A program made the position numbers and the translations under genes. From Phytophthora sp. 'mugwort' (lineage: Eukaryota > Oomycota > Peronosporomycetes > Peronosporales > Peronosporaceae): a stretch of DNA of 64,000 bases. Where the stretch lies: NCBI GenBank assembly GCA_033558025.1, contig JAUCEF010000016.1, forward strand, positions 1,736,001 through 1,800,000. The letters are read 5' to 3'. Shown here one piece after another: positions 43,567-54,183 of this stretch; the stretch's first letter is position 1; every line of letters starts with the position of its first letter. The notes under the pieces are model-generated. The model did no database searches, was not told the origin of the DNA, and saw nothing but the letters and a program-made list of their open reading frames with translations.

Positions 43567-45047
43567 CTACAACGTGTAGGACCGGAAATTCTCCAAATAC
43601 GCCAAGTCGCACAGTTCACCCTTGGAGTACGTCGGGGTCTGTTCTGGAACTTCATTCATCTTCTTGCCTATTGTCTCCTTGCTGTGAGACTCACGACGAG
43701 CTTGGACTTGGTTCGGCTCGGGCTTGGAATCCGTCGTGTGTCGTCGCGGCTTCAGGTCGAACGTGGACAGGTGGAAGTCGATGGGCTCGGCGGTCTTTTT
43801 CCGTTGAAAGAGCTCCAACCCAACGTGTTCCTGTATCTCAGGCGATTGGTTCTTACGTCGTGAACTCTTGGGCTTCTGGGTCAGCGTGTCCGTCCTAGTA
43901 TGACGAAGAGGTCGTGGTCGTAGATCTACAGTCGAAAGGTGGAAATCAATCCGATCACCACGTTGTTTCTTGCTTTTCGTAGAATTATTGCCGTCTCCAC
44001 TTGAGACGCTGCTTGGTTCCTTTGACTGCTGCTTAATGTCCTCAAGGGGGACGTCGTAGCGCTTCAGGTTGAGCTCTACGGACGAGAGTTTCGCGTCGAC
44101 CGCAGCAAGATTCTCAATTGAGATCGAGGTGGGAGTGCGTTTAGCCCGGTCAGTCGCTGAGGTGCGGCCCCGCTTGGTCGACGCTGGTATGTTCACCTTG
44201 TGCTTAGGAAACCGTAGATCAACTGTCGAAAGCTCCAGCTCGGTAGGCTCGTCCGACATGTCGAAGATTGGTCTCGTATCTGTGAGGCTGCATGACTGCG
44301 CCGTGGGAATAACTCGTAGGTCCACTATCGTGAGCTCCATGTCCTTTGGCTCGGTCGATGCGGCGTCACGGATGGCGGTCGAGCTTGACGTCGACTCGTG
44401 TCGTCTCGAGGTATGTAGCTCTGTGTTATTGGCCTGTCTTCTCACCTCTTGTAGCTCTGTAGCATTGACTCTGAGGAGCTGTCGAGCTTTGGACGGCCTC
44501 GAAGGACATGCGACGTCCGCCGACCGGGACGTCGGAGCGATAGCCGACGTGTGTCGACGTCGACGAAGATCCACCGTTGAGAGCTCCATCTGTGCTGTCT
44601 TCTTGTCTTTCTTTGGAGCTGCTGCGTACTGTTGTGGCTGATCCTCAGCAGTCAAAAAGCCCGCAGTTGGTTGACTGCTGCGAGTCCGTCGACCGCGATC
44701 TCTCGCCATGTTCGAGAGCGAGTCAATGCGCGGACCTCCTGATTTAATGGGCGCTGAATTCAACCGTAAAAGGCGACTCTGTTGATGTCCACGAGGCCGA
44801 GACTGGGTGCACGCAAGACACACGTGCTGATGGACGCGTTGCGACTGAAATCTTGAGCTCCTACTCGTCACAGCGACGTAGCATTCCTCGCAGACTCGCT
44901 GTGTACCATAAACTCACGTTATTAGTGCCGATTATTAAAATGTAATATGCTCCACCGAGACGGGTGACGCACCGTTCTGCAGTTGCGACAGATCTCGTGG
45001 TTCACAAAGCTCTTAGGCGAGCTCACGACCCCTTTGCAGTTGACCAT
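43567..45047 (-). CDS. Zinc-finger protein with six LSTVDLR-type repeats (paralog C, START lost)
   Basis: Model: complement(join(43567..44898, 44973..45047)), 468 residues, phase 0. The short first exon gives an incomplete finger: N-C-K-G, then C-R-N-C, then across the intron C-E-E-C and C-L-A-C. The first Cys of a full FYVE-like finger is missing. Upstream sequence has no START domain. The rest is basic and low in complexity but carries six copies of an eight- or nine-residue motif, (E/H)-L-S-T-V-D-L-R, at about 131, 213, 247, 296, 345 and 402. The tail is C-D-L-A-Y-L-E-N-F. The tail and the intron position link it to A, B, D and E. A missing upstream exon cannot be excluded; the ATG at 45047 is the first in frame. 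Confidence 0.65.
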
Positions 45048-46015
45048 GGTACACTCACCAATAACCCAAGTGAGAGAGGAAAGGAATGGCTTGCTGCTGT
45101 CGAAAGGCACAATGAATGCGGCAAGACAATGGACAAATGGAATGCAGAGGAGTGAGAGCTCTAGAAACCAGGCGGTCATGTCAGACGGCCAGCTTGATCG
45201 TGAGAGGGGACTTGAAAAGTGCTGGCGTGCTGCGAGTTAAGCAGCTGGTGGTGCACAGCGCCGCGGCGTCTGATCAGAAGCTGTGGAATTAGATCCTGGT
45301 CTACCCGTGCAGCTCTGCTGACTCAGCAGTGCGCAGTTCACGACCCAGGAAAGCACGAAAAAGATCGACGTGCTGCTGGCAGGCAGGGGATGGGAATATC
45401 GACGCTATTCCATTGTTGACGAGTGCGTGGTACAGCTGCCATCCATCACGAGCGGTGGTCAACATTGGCAAGCAGCGGTGCGAGGACAAGAGCTTGCTCA
45501 AATCAGGTTGAGCTAGTCAGAAAAGCCTGTTTAGAATTTATAGCTGTTTGAATTAATCGTTACAGTTATCCTGTTGCTAAAGACACTTCTAAGACGAAAA
45601 GCATCGAGATATTGAATGGCACTAATCCTGCTGTTATCAGGTTAAATCATATCAGGAATCGCAACTTCAGAAGCATTCTGACTAGTTTCTGGCACTACCA
45701 GACGCTGACAAGGAAAATCAAGGTGAGAGCGCTGCTATCCACGCACGTCTGTCTCCACATAAGCTCGTGCAGCTTAATTCTTGCTTGGTCTGCGCAACAA
45801 TCTGCACGTTCAGAACGCTGCAATTCCAGTATCAATAGAGCAGCACTGACTGTCCGGCCAGTCTCTTGATGTCGTTCTTCAGTCAACTTTTGAGTGATCG
45901 CCTTCGTCGCTTCGACATGGACCACTGCCCTTCATAAATGGAGCTCTGTCGCCGTGCTGGCGTGATGCAATGTAGCCCCTTCAATAGATATGCGGTTTGA
46001 GGCCGCTTGGTCGCC
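45048..46015. other. Intergenic region between paralogs C and D
   Basis: About 970 bases. I looked for a lost START domain of paralog C on the minus strand and found none. No other gene is supported. Confidence 0.35.
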
Positions 46016-47276
46016 TTAACAGGCGTCCTTGAACGCACGTAGATACTCGAGGTCGATGGCGAAGTTGGCCGGGTCCACCTTAACCGGCACGTCTTCCTTT
46101 GCACTGCGGACTGCAACGGAGTTGGCACGTCGCTCGACGCGGATCCGTCGCGGCGGGGCTGTAGCTGGAGGTCCTTGAGTTCCGTTCACCTGTACGGCAT
46201 CATAGTGCCGTCGCATCCGTAGCAGCATATGAGCGTACGAAGCGCTTCGTCGTCGCTGGCGTTCTTCTTCCGTTTCGTTCGTCTTGCGCGGCTCTGCTTG
46301 AGGCAATTGCATCTCCAATTGTCTCCAGTCTAAGACATCGTGCTCTGGTGCGCTCACTGCAGAAAATGTAGGCGACGAGCCCATATCGAAGTAAGTAGGT
46401 GGCAGCTCCAGCGACCGGGACATTCCGAGGATATCGGCCGTCGAACTTAACCGCGGACCCTTCTTCTCGGATCCGCGAGGCTCCGTCTGTCCATTGCTTG
46501 AGTTTCTCAGCTGAGTTCGACTTGGAATCGTCTCAACTGAAGCACGCTGCTTCGTGACACAAGGTCGAGTGCTGACGTTAACCATGCTGGCCGGGCGACT
46601 TGGTCTGATCGACTCGCTGGAGATGCGATAGTTCGCAAACGGTTGCAACACGCCACTGCTCCTGCGTGCAGGTTCCTGCTGTGCATCTGACGTTTGCGAT
46701 GACCCGCGTCCTCTGTCACTGCTTGCTACCGACTCACGTGTACTCTGCCGGTTTCCACAACGCTCAGACGGACGCTCTTGACGCTTCTCTCGCGGCTTCG
46801 ACCGCACTGGAGCGTTCTGCTGCATCCGTTGCCGCGCCGTCTCATGCGGTTCCAGATGCTCGAGCTTCAACGGCTGCTCCGAACTCTTGTGCTGCTTCGA
46901 GTTCCTCCCGTCCCAAGACGACTCGAGACTCACAGACTGGTCGGTTTTCTGAGGCATCTGGCGCTTCTCCGCGCACGCCATGCATATGAACTTTGTGCGA
47001 GGCGCTTTGGTAGTGAGGAAACGCCATCGCAAGGGCTTAAGCTTGGTGAACGTCCCGCGACCTTCTTCCGACGGTGCCCCATACGCCACAGGGATCGGCG
47101 TGGGCGTGTTACGGAGACTCTACACGCAAAATAAATGAATATCGGTGGCGAATTAATTAGCACACTACAATAATTCGAGACACACACAGACAGACGGACA
47201 CACAGTGACGTACTTCGCCGCAGAACGCGCAATATCCCGACCTGGAGCTACAGCTGTTGCTTCCTGAACTCGACAT
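46016..47276 (-). CDS. Degenerate zinc-finger protein with D-L-E-Y-L tail (paralog D, START lost)
   Basis: Model: complement(join(46016..47119, 47214..47276)), 388 residues, phase 0. Exon 1 (21 residues) starts M-S-S-S-G-S-N-S and ends Y-C-A-F-C-G-E, then the intron, exactly as in the fingers of B, C and E. Exon 2 lacks the third Cys pair, and only the last, F-I-C-M-A-C-A-E, is kept. So at most two of four pairs remain, enough for one zinc site. The long middle is Ser/Arg/Gln-rich and probably disordered. The tail reads A-I-D-L-E-Y-L-R-A-F-K-D-A-C. It seems to be a START-less derivative of the neighbours. Function unknown. Confidence 0.62.
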
Positions 47277-48258
47277 TCCTACCGGGGTTTAAGTCGCTAC
47301 CGACGGCAGATGTCGGAATGAGCTGAGGCTGCCTCAGCAGGGAAGAAAAGCCGAGTGAGGCGATATGTCCGGACTTATCAGCTCTTGCGCACTGGTCGGC
47401 TTTTGTGCAGCTATTCGGAAAGCTGCGCTCTTCGGTGTTTTCTTTCCTTGGCAGTGCCGTCGTGAAAGCAAGATCCGGTTGCGTTGGCACTGCCTTAAAC
47501 GTGGAGCATGGAGCATGGAACGTGCGGCCACCTTTGATCACGGGCACGTCGCTTGGGTCTGGGTTTGCGGGATTCCACCTCAGATGGGCGCAAATCCGTG
47601 CAGCATTTCGCCACTCCAATCGGACGAAAAAGAAGCCTCGTCGACGAACATTCACGAGTAAAAACGTTTCTTCCGACCTTTTTCGCGAAAATCAAAAACA
47701 CAGTTACCAAGTAGGTGGCACAAAATTTTCACCGCAAAAGCCGTAGAGCGAGTAATGCGCAACCGTGGAAATGCCAACTTGGCATGTGTGCACGTGCACG
47801 TGGATGGGACGGCGTTGCGGACGCACCGAAGATTTACTCCCGTTTTTTTCATACTGTAGGACGACGTGATGTCTTCTCTCTGCGTTGCCTTGCGGTTGGT
47901 GTTTACAAGCTCGCCGGCATCGCGACGAAATATCTCTAAAATGAACTCTGCCCACTGGCTGTGCCAGTGGCGCGGGAATCTGTCTCTTGGCATCACTACC
48001 AATGACTAGCTCTGACGTCCTGAGCTCCATTCAAATGCAGCCACCTTTTGGTCCCCATGTCGGATAGATACACTTGTTCGACTGCAACTTACTTGGCCCG
48101 GATCGGTGCAAGACTGTCATCAATACATGTTTACTCCTGTTTTTCTCCTCTGCGCTGCTTATCCTGGGTTTTATGCAGCACTTTCCCTTGTATATTCCCC
48201 CTCTCTCTCTTTTGTATTTGTCGTAGCTTGCGTTAATTTTGTGCTTTGCTTTTGTCGT
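47277..48258. other. Intergenic region between paralogs D and E
   Basis: About 980 bases. A CA/GA-rich simple stretch lies just left, inside intron 1 of D (about 47175-47205). Open frames over 47248-47655 look like shadows. No gene is supported. Confidence 0.3.
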
Positions 48259-50173
48259 CTACTTGAAGCTGGCCAAGTACGACAGATCACACGGGTTTTG
48301 CTTCGAGTATCTGGTCCAAGACGGCTTGGAAAAGTTCGCCATGGTCGGAGAGAATACTCGGGCTGATGGCCGTGTCGACAAGCTGCTTGGTGGTTGGTAC
48401 CGCGCATGCTTGCGCGTGCCGTCTACGGTGTGGCAGCGGGCGGAAGCTCGCACTCCTTGATCTGCCCAATCCATCGGTTGAACCGGAACAGAGTTAGTCG
48501 TATAGCGTCGCATTCGCCAATTGAATTCCTCGAGAGTAAGGCCCACATGGCTACCCACCGGAGCGAAGTCCATTGGCTCCTCTGCTGGTGTGTCAAACGT
48601 GATCGGAGACTCCTTCGGCCCTGTAGGACACGTACCGGGCGCACAACCTGTTGGTTTCGCTCTGCGCGAGAGCCTCGAGTTACCCGTCGTGCGACTTCGG
48701 CGACGTGCGATAAAGTCTTCATCCAGTGCCTTTGATGGCCGACGAGTTGACACGCGCGTGTTACATCGTCGTCTTTGCTGTTCTGCATGGTCTGTTGGCA
48801 GGTAGAACGTCTCGTGTGGAGTGACTGCAGTTAAAAGCGAGGAGTGCGAGACAATGAGAACATCAGAATCAAACACAGTGATGCTCTATCACGTACATTC
48901 TGAGCTGCGGAGCGGCGTCGAAGCTTGCTGAAACAGCTTCCGGTGATGAGGTTTCGGTTTCAGAGGCTTTTGCTGCTGTGGTTGTCGCCGCTGAGGCTTC
49001 CGAGCCAGCACAGGCGAAGCCTTGCCTTCATCGTCAAACCACTTCGGAGGATCCTCACTGTTTCGAGATGAAATGCTACCATCTCGCAGTCCGCCTTCTT
49101 GGTCGGCTTCCAAAATCCTGTGTCTCCTGACGGCGGATCCACTATTGTCGCTGCCTCCTAGAGCGTCGTATCCGTTCTCCGTCTCCAACACAATCTTTGA
49201 GCCGCGTCGATGCGCACACGAGAAACACGCGACCTGTCCTCGAGATACATTATCAATATGGTAGTTCCGCACCACGATATCAGCGCATTTATCGCACATA
49301 TACTGCATTAAAAACGAAAAAAGCATGTGAGAAAAAAAAAAAAAAACAGGTTGCAGGCCAAGAGCTGCAATATGTACAACGTACCGATCCACACATCACG
49401 CATTTGTCCTTAGGCTTCCATATGGACAAGTCGTTTGCGCAGGCAGCACAGCGCCTCTCGCCTTGTAGCTGCAGTGCCCTCGTAAGAGAAATCTTCCGGG
49501 AATTTAGCATTAGATTGGACATCTTGAGGTAGTGATTCACCAGCTCAATCGTCCGCTTGGCGCGCGCCTTCTGGACCATCGGCATGAGTACAGACGGCGT
49601 GTTGTCGCCCTTAATGTTGTTGTATACGGTGGCAGTCAGCACTCCTAGCGCGTCCGTCTCCTCGAAGAACAAACCGCAGTAAAACAATTCAGCTCGGTTA
49701 ACGTCGAGGCCTTGCGCGTTCTTTAACTCCGGACACGCTTGGTGCTTGATCGAGTGTACCACCCGAGCCCAGCCGCGACGTCCGTCCGTTGTTCCATAGG
49801 GCTTCATGATCTCCAGATAGCAGAAATCCTGATCCTTGGCCAAGAGGCGACTCGGTGAGTGGAACAGCGACCATCGCAGACTCGTGCGGTCCAGCGGCCG
49901 CTGCAGCGTATTGGGTTTAAGTACCGCGAGCTCCCGTGACTCGGCAAAATCCAGCACCATCTTCTTGTCGTCGTGTAGAAACATCTCCGTCACTTGATCC
50001 AGCGAGCCGTAGACGGTCAAGGTGTCGAGCGTCGTCACGACCTTTTCCTTGGACGTGTGGAATACTCGCTCCTTCTTGGCATCGTAGAGACGTTCCTGCA
50101 CCTCGAGAAAGACGTTGTCGCCCTGCTGGATCAGGTCCAGCCGCTCTCGCTCCGAGACAATGATCCCCACCAT
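48259..50173 (-). CDS. START domain plus FYVE-like zinc finger protein (paralog E), 3 exons
   Basis: Model: complement(join(48259..48824, 48897..49302, 49385..50173)), 586 residues, phases consistent. The START-like region (20-230) shares L-R-W-S-L-F-H-S-P-S, Y-L-E-I-M and G-W-A-R with paralogs A and B. The finger at 239-290 has C-A-A-C, C-V-M-C, then the phase-0 intron, C-D-K-C and C-F-S-C. The long basic, Gln/Pro-rich C-terminal half ends N-P-C-D-L-S-Y-L-A-S-F-K. The frame is open upstream of the ATG at 50173, but no better start is present. Intron 1 contains a run of 15 T on the minus strand next to the acceptor. It is the first of the five in the direction of transcription. Confidence 0.8.
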
Positions 50174-51104
50174 CGCTGCCAATTCTGATTGTGACTGCCC
50201 GCCGACAACTGGTGCGCGTGTACCCACGTTCGTTATGAGCAAATCTCAGGAAGCGCAGAGGGCGTCGACGATATTGCGTCCGCGGAAGCACGACACGCCG
50301 CCAATCACACAGCCGCGTCGCCAGAAGCCAGTACCAACGTAGTGGTACATCAGCAGATTATTGTGATTCCATCGATGCTGCAACATGAGTTGAAGCGATC
50401 TTCACAATTCTCAAGATCGGACGGATAGGTTTTTAGACTAAGTCCGATTACGTACATTATTGCGATCCCAAATATTATTTGCACGTCAGCATTTAGGTTT
50501 AAGAACTATCAATTCTTGCCTAAACGTTGTGAATTCCAAATCGATCGACTTTGGGTCGGGATGCATCTAACTACATGCACCAAGCAACGGTAGCTACTAC
50601 TGGAGCGTCAGCTATGACCAGCAGCAACTTTTCATATGTGGACTCAAGATTACGGTAGACGACCGGACTCGTTACACGACTGTGGCGCTATCGCGGCAAC
50701 AGAAAGCAGCTGTCTGCACTAAAGTATTGTCACGAAACCATTGCTGCCGTCGGAGTCCTCAAGTGCGGTATCCCTGAAGATATATCGGCCTTAACTCTTC
50801 ATGGTACGGCCCAAAGGCTAAATGTGGAGATACCATGCGCGGATAAATTTATCTCGGTTTCTGCTAACGCTCTGACCTGTAATGCACAGACTTTGGGTCT
50901 TGTTGCGCAGCGAAGATGGAGGGTCCGACTCAGAGACAATGTCTACAAGCACCAGATCCAGTTATTAAAACTTGCAAGCTGCAACTAGGTCAAGTTCCAA
51001 AAAGCCCACTGGCGATAGGCAGCGAGTCTAAGAATGACGGCGAGAGCAAAGTCGAACCACACGGACTCATGGAGGGAGAGAGCGTTGGCCGCATGTGACG
51101 GGGC
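50174..51104. other. Intergenic region upstream of the START-FYVE array
   Basis: About 930 bases with the promoter of paralog E. The short frame at 50916-51098 runs into the repeat copy that follows and has no recognisable coding signal. Confidence 0.3.
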
Positions 51105-51580
51105 CATATTACAAACATCGTCAGATTCAGAGAAGCTCTCTGTCCGACCAACCTCTTCGCTATGAGCTCTGTCGCGTCGAATTCATCAGACACCGCGGAA
51201 TCTCTGTTGATCTCTCCATCTCCAAATGGCACGCGAAAGTTCCATTTAGCCACAAAACCAGTACCAGCGCACTTCAAAAGAAACTGCTTTGTCGATCATA
51301 ATCGTCTTTGCTTCGTCTTTGCTTTGGCAAAGAGATATGACTGACACAATCGTCAGGTATAGCTTTTAAGAAATTGTCCAAATTAGAGTAACCATGTAAA
51401 TCATGATTTGGGACGCCTCGTTGGGCGATTATCTAAATCGCAATTATTCTGACATCTGCGTTTCAACTTCATATCCAATAGAGTCGTCAAGACTTGGGTA
51501 GTCGTTCAGACTCTCTTATGACGAAGGCACTTATTATTTAAGGATGTTGCTGACGCTAGAGGAAGTGAAAGTGGCTGAGT
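51105..51580 (+). repeat. Dispersed repeat, copy 1 (inverted relative to copy 2)
   Basis: About 475 bases match the reverse complement of 59870-60375. The part at 51165-51245 is identical over more than 70 bases, and other parts differ by substitutions and small gaps. Both copies contain a short inverted repeat around TCGATCATAATC. No coding domain was recognised, so it is probably a non-autonomous transposon or fragment. Ends are approximate. Confidence 0.7.
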
Positions 51581-52357
51581 AATTTGCACGTTATGCGGGT
51601 GACTGCGCTCTAAGCCAACGAAATCAATGATTCAGGCAAGTAATAATAATAACTTTTGGGGGCGTAGCCTCCCTATAATCAAAAGACGAGAACGCGTTTT
51701 ACTCTTTTACAAGATGCGTTCAACCCTTTTTACAGAAGCCTTGTATAAGCTTTGGAAGTGGGTTAGGGTCCTATCATGGCATGCTCGCGGTCATTTTCGA
51801 TCAAATTTTGCCTCTATATAGGAACATTCAAAATGAGATGTTAAGGTCTTAATATAGAACATCGCGAAAGTCACCCATTGCGAAGGAATTAACCGCCATT
51901 AAACTGAGGTCAACTTTTTATGGAACCCTGGAGAGTCGCTTCTGTATCAGCAACCCAATGATTGCTTAAAAATATCACGTTTATGCGACGAATTCGAATC
52001 GAAGATTTTACCGCCCTCCAATGCCGAACCTTTTTAAAGCGTCTGCGCGATCCTGATATAGCAGCATAAGGTAGGTAAATCAGAGCAGCGCGTAGTGAAG
52101 GAGCGCTCGAAAATAGTATCTGAGAGGTTGCCGCTCTCGTAAAAGGTCTGCACTAAGCACGCGAACTGTACTGATATCATGAATTGAATTGTGTGATCAG
52201 TGACTTTGAGCACGCTGAAGCGGCCATTCGGCAAGGTGCTGGATTTATGCGAGGGCCGAGCCAGCGTGACTGCGTCTAGGGGCATCTGCACTTCACCGGA
52301 TAGTGGCGCGGCTGGCGGGAACGGCAAGGCGCGAGAGAACAGCACACACCAACTTCG
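51581..52357. other. Intergenic region
   Basis: AT-rich, about 780 bases. A minus-strand open stretch at 52034-52345 lies just after the stop of the next small gene and is best read as 3' UTR. Nothing else is seen. Confidence 0.3.
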
Positions 52358-52670
52358 TCAGATGCTCTGGCGTTTTTTTCTCTTCGAGTTTTCCTTCTCG
52401 CTCACCACCGAGCTCTTCTCGCCTTCAGACGCTCTGGAGTCGGATGTTCCTTGCTGACAGGTACTAATCCAGTGCTGTATCTTCAACAGTGCGAGCTCGT
52501 CAATCGTAGTTTGCTTGCTTGTCTGCAAGAACCCGATTGTAACACGCGTGCCAGCGTGTTCTGTCGAAGTCGATGCTTATCACAAAGCGAATGTCTTTCA
52601 CCCGCTTGAAAGATCCCTCCGTGCTGCAGCCATCTCTGTACTGGCATTCCAGAGTTCCCTGCTGCTTCAT
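52358..52670 (-). CDS. Hypothetical small spliced protein
   Basis: complement(join(52358..52522, 52602..52670)) gives 77 residues. The 79-base intron has a GTGAAA donor and a TTCTTGCAG acceptor in phase 0. The N-terminal exon has C-Q-Y-R-D-G-C, possibly part of a metal site. The second exon has a helix (D-E-L-A-L-L-K-I-Q-H-W-I) and a Lys/Arg/Ser tail ending K-R-K-K-R-Q-S-I that could be a nuclear localisation signal. The frame is open upstream of the ATG, so a further 5' exon is likely. No family was recognised. Confidence 0.38.
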
Positions 52671-53739
52671 ACGATGCTCGCACGCCCCCTCCCCTTGCCA
52701 GCTTTGTCAATGGGTTAAATCTCGGCGCGGTCCGACAAGCCCAAGCAGTCACGGCTCGAATGGGCGGCGGATTCTGTATACGAAGGCATCAAAGCGCGCA
52801 CACATACCGCATACCACGCACGCAATCGTAAGCACAGGAGGGAGATCACAGCTCCAGCCACCTCTCACTGTATCAACCATTGAAAAGTGGCCTTCCATCT
52901 TCCATCTCTTCCTTGGCCGGAGTTGACCCGCGTCTTCGCGCAGTCTCCAAACGCGTGATTGAGAGAATAGATGATAGGGAAATTCGAAAGGTCGTTCAAT
53001 ATGCGTTTTGGAGAGCGGTGCTGAAAACTACAATAGAGTTCCTCTATCAGCACACGCCCCCCCTTCCCCTTTAGCAACCGGGGCGAATACGCCATACTAG
53101 TTTTATAATATATTGTGTTTGCAGTTAATATGTTTAATAAGTCATTTTTTATTAGGAGTTCTATTGGCGGATACATGTTTTTTTTTCAATTATTATAAAC
53201 CCCGAGGGTAGAATGTGGTTTCGAGCATAAATGGCACTACAAAAATGGCTTTTTCAGCCCGAGGTTCTACAACTAGACCTTTCCGTTGTCTGAAAGCATC
53301 AGCAGATTCGCCATCGTGTGTGCTCCAGCGGAGTTATCATCGCTTCTCGCTTGTTCCTTTTGTTACTGCTCAAACAGCTTTAATTACCAATCGACCGATA
53401 TACATTACAAAGTGCGCCAATAGATCTAGAGAATGTTTTCATTCGCAGCGGATGAACAGTGCTAGCCTTTTCAGTTCTGTTTTTTCCTTTGAATTTCGTG
53501 GTTTGGCAGAAAAGCAAGCCTTGGAGTTAAGAATATAATCTATCCGCAAACCAAATTAAGGAAACCTACAAGCGTATCATGGTAAATCCGTAGATAAAGT
53601 AATCATACTTAAGAACGATAAGTGTAATCGTGGCCTCTAACACCTGCAACAAAGCAAAAACAAACGCTTTCTTCATTTCAACGTGCTAGAAATTTTCCAA
53701 AAGTCCGGACAAGAACTGGACCCAATTCTTTCGAACGGC
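52671..53739. other. Intergenic region
   Basis: About 1.07 kb. A plus-strand stretch at 52880-53070 (S-K-R-V-I-E-R-I-D-D-R-E-I) looks mildly coding but is short and unsupported. Otherwise AT-rich. Confidence 0.3.
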
Positions 53740-54183
53740 TCAATCTACTTCGATACTGCCAGAGTAGCTCGTAGATCCGTTGACTGCTGTGTTCTCGAAA
53801 ATCCACCCGGGGTCATCGACTTCAATCTCGACCAGTCCCTTGGTCGGCTTCTCACTGTCCTTCTGCACCATGAATGACGACACGGAGAGATACAGTTTCT
53901 TTTCCTTTTCGAACGAGAAGCTACCCGATTTTTTCATCGCCATCTTGACCTTGGGACCAACGCAGTCCACGTGTTTATAAAACACGAGAGACGTCCCTTT
54001 TGCCAGCTTCTTCCACGATGCTCGGACAGCTCGGTCGTTCCACAAAGCTTTGACCGTGTAGCAGCGCTGAACAGTGTCGATGGTGAACTTGGCGTTGCTG
54101 CCGCGGCTGTACAGCCACACCTCCATGGAGATGGCGCCATGCCACAGCTGGAAGAAAGTTATCATGAAAACGAAGGCTTTCAT
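53740..54183 (-). CDS. Small secreted protein, oomycete-specific type
   Basis: Single exon, 147 residues. The ATG at 54183 begins a signal peptide: M-K-A-F, hydrophobic F-M-I-T-F-F, and a likely cut after A-I-S near residue 19. The mature part starts M-E-V-W-L-Y-S-R-G-S and has two Cys (C-Y-T-V and V-D-C-V-G) that could form one disulfide, with a lysine-rich middle and strand-like polar/hydrophobic alternation. No RxLR-dEER or LFLAK motif follows the signal. It resembles, from memory, small secreted proteins common in Phytophthora with no known function. A role at the host or cell surface is inference; the sequence shows only secretion. Confidence 0.6.
   Translation of the reverse strand: MKAFVFMITFFQLWHGAISMEVWLYSRGSNAKFTIDTVQRCYTVKALWNDRAVRASWKKLAKGTSLVFYKHVDCVGPKVKMAMKKSGSFSFEKEKKLYLSVSSFMVQKDSEKPTKGLVEIEVDDPGWIFENTAVNGSTSYSGSIEVD

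Noticed and set aside
47248..47655. Minus-strand frame upstream of paralog D
   Set aside because: It is in a different frame from exon 1 of D and shows no START or zinc motif.
53740..54183. RxLR or Crinkler effector
   Set aside because: No RxLR, dEER or LFLAK motif follows the signal peptide.
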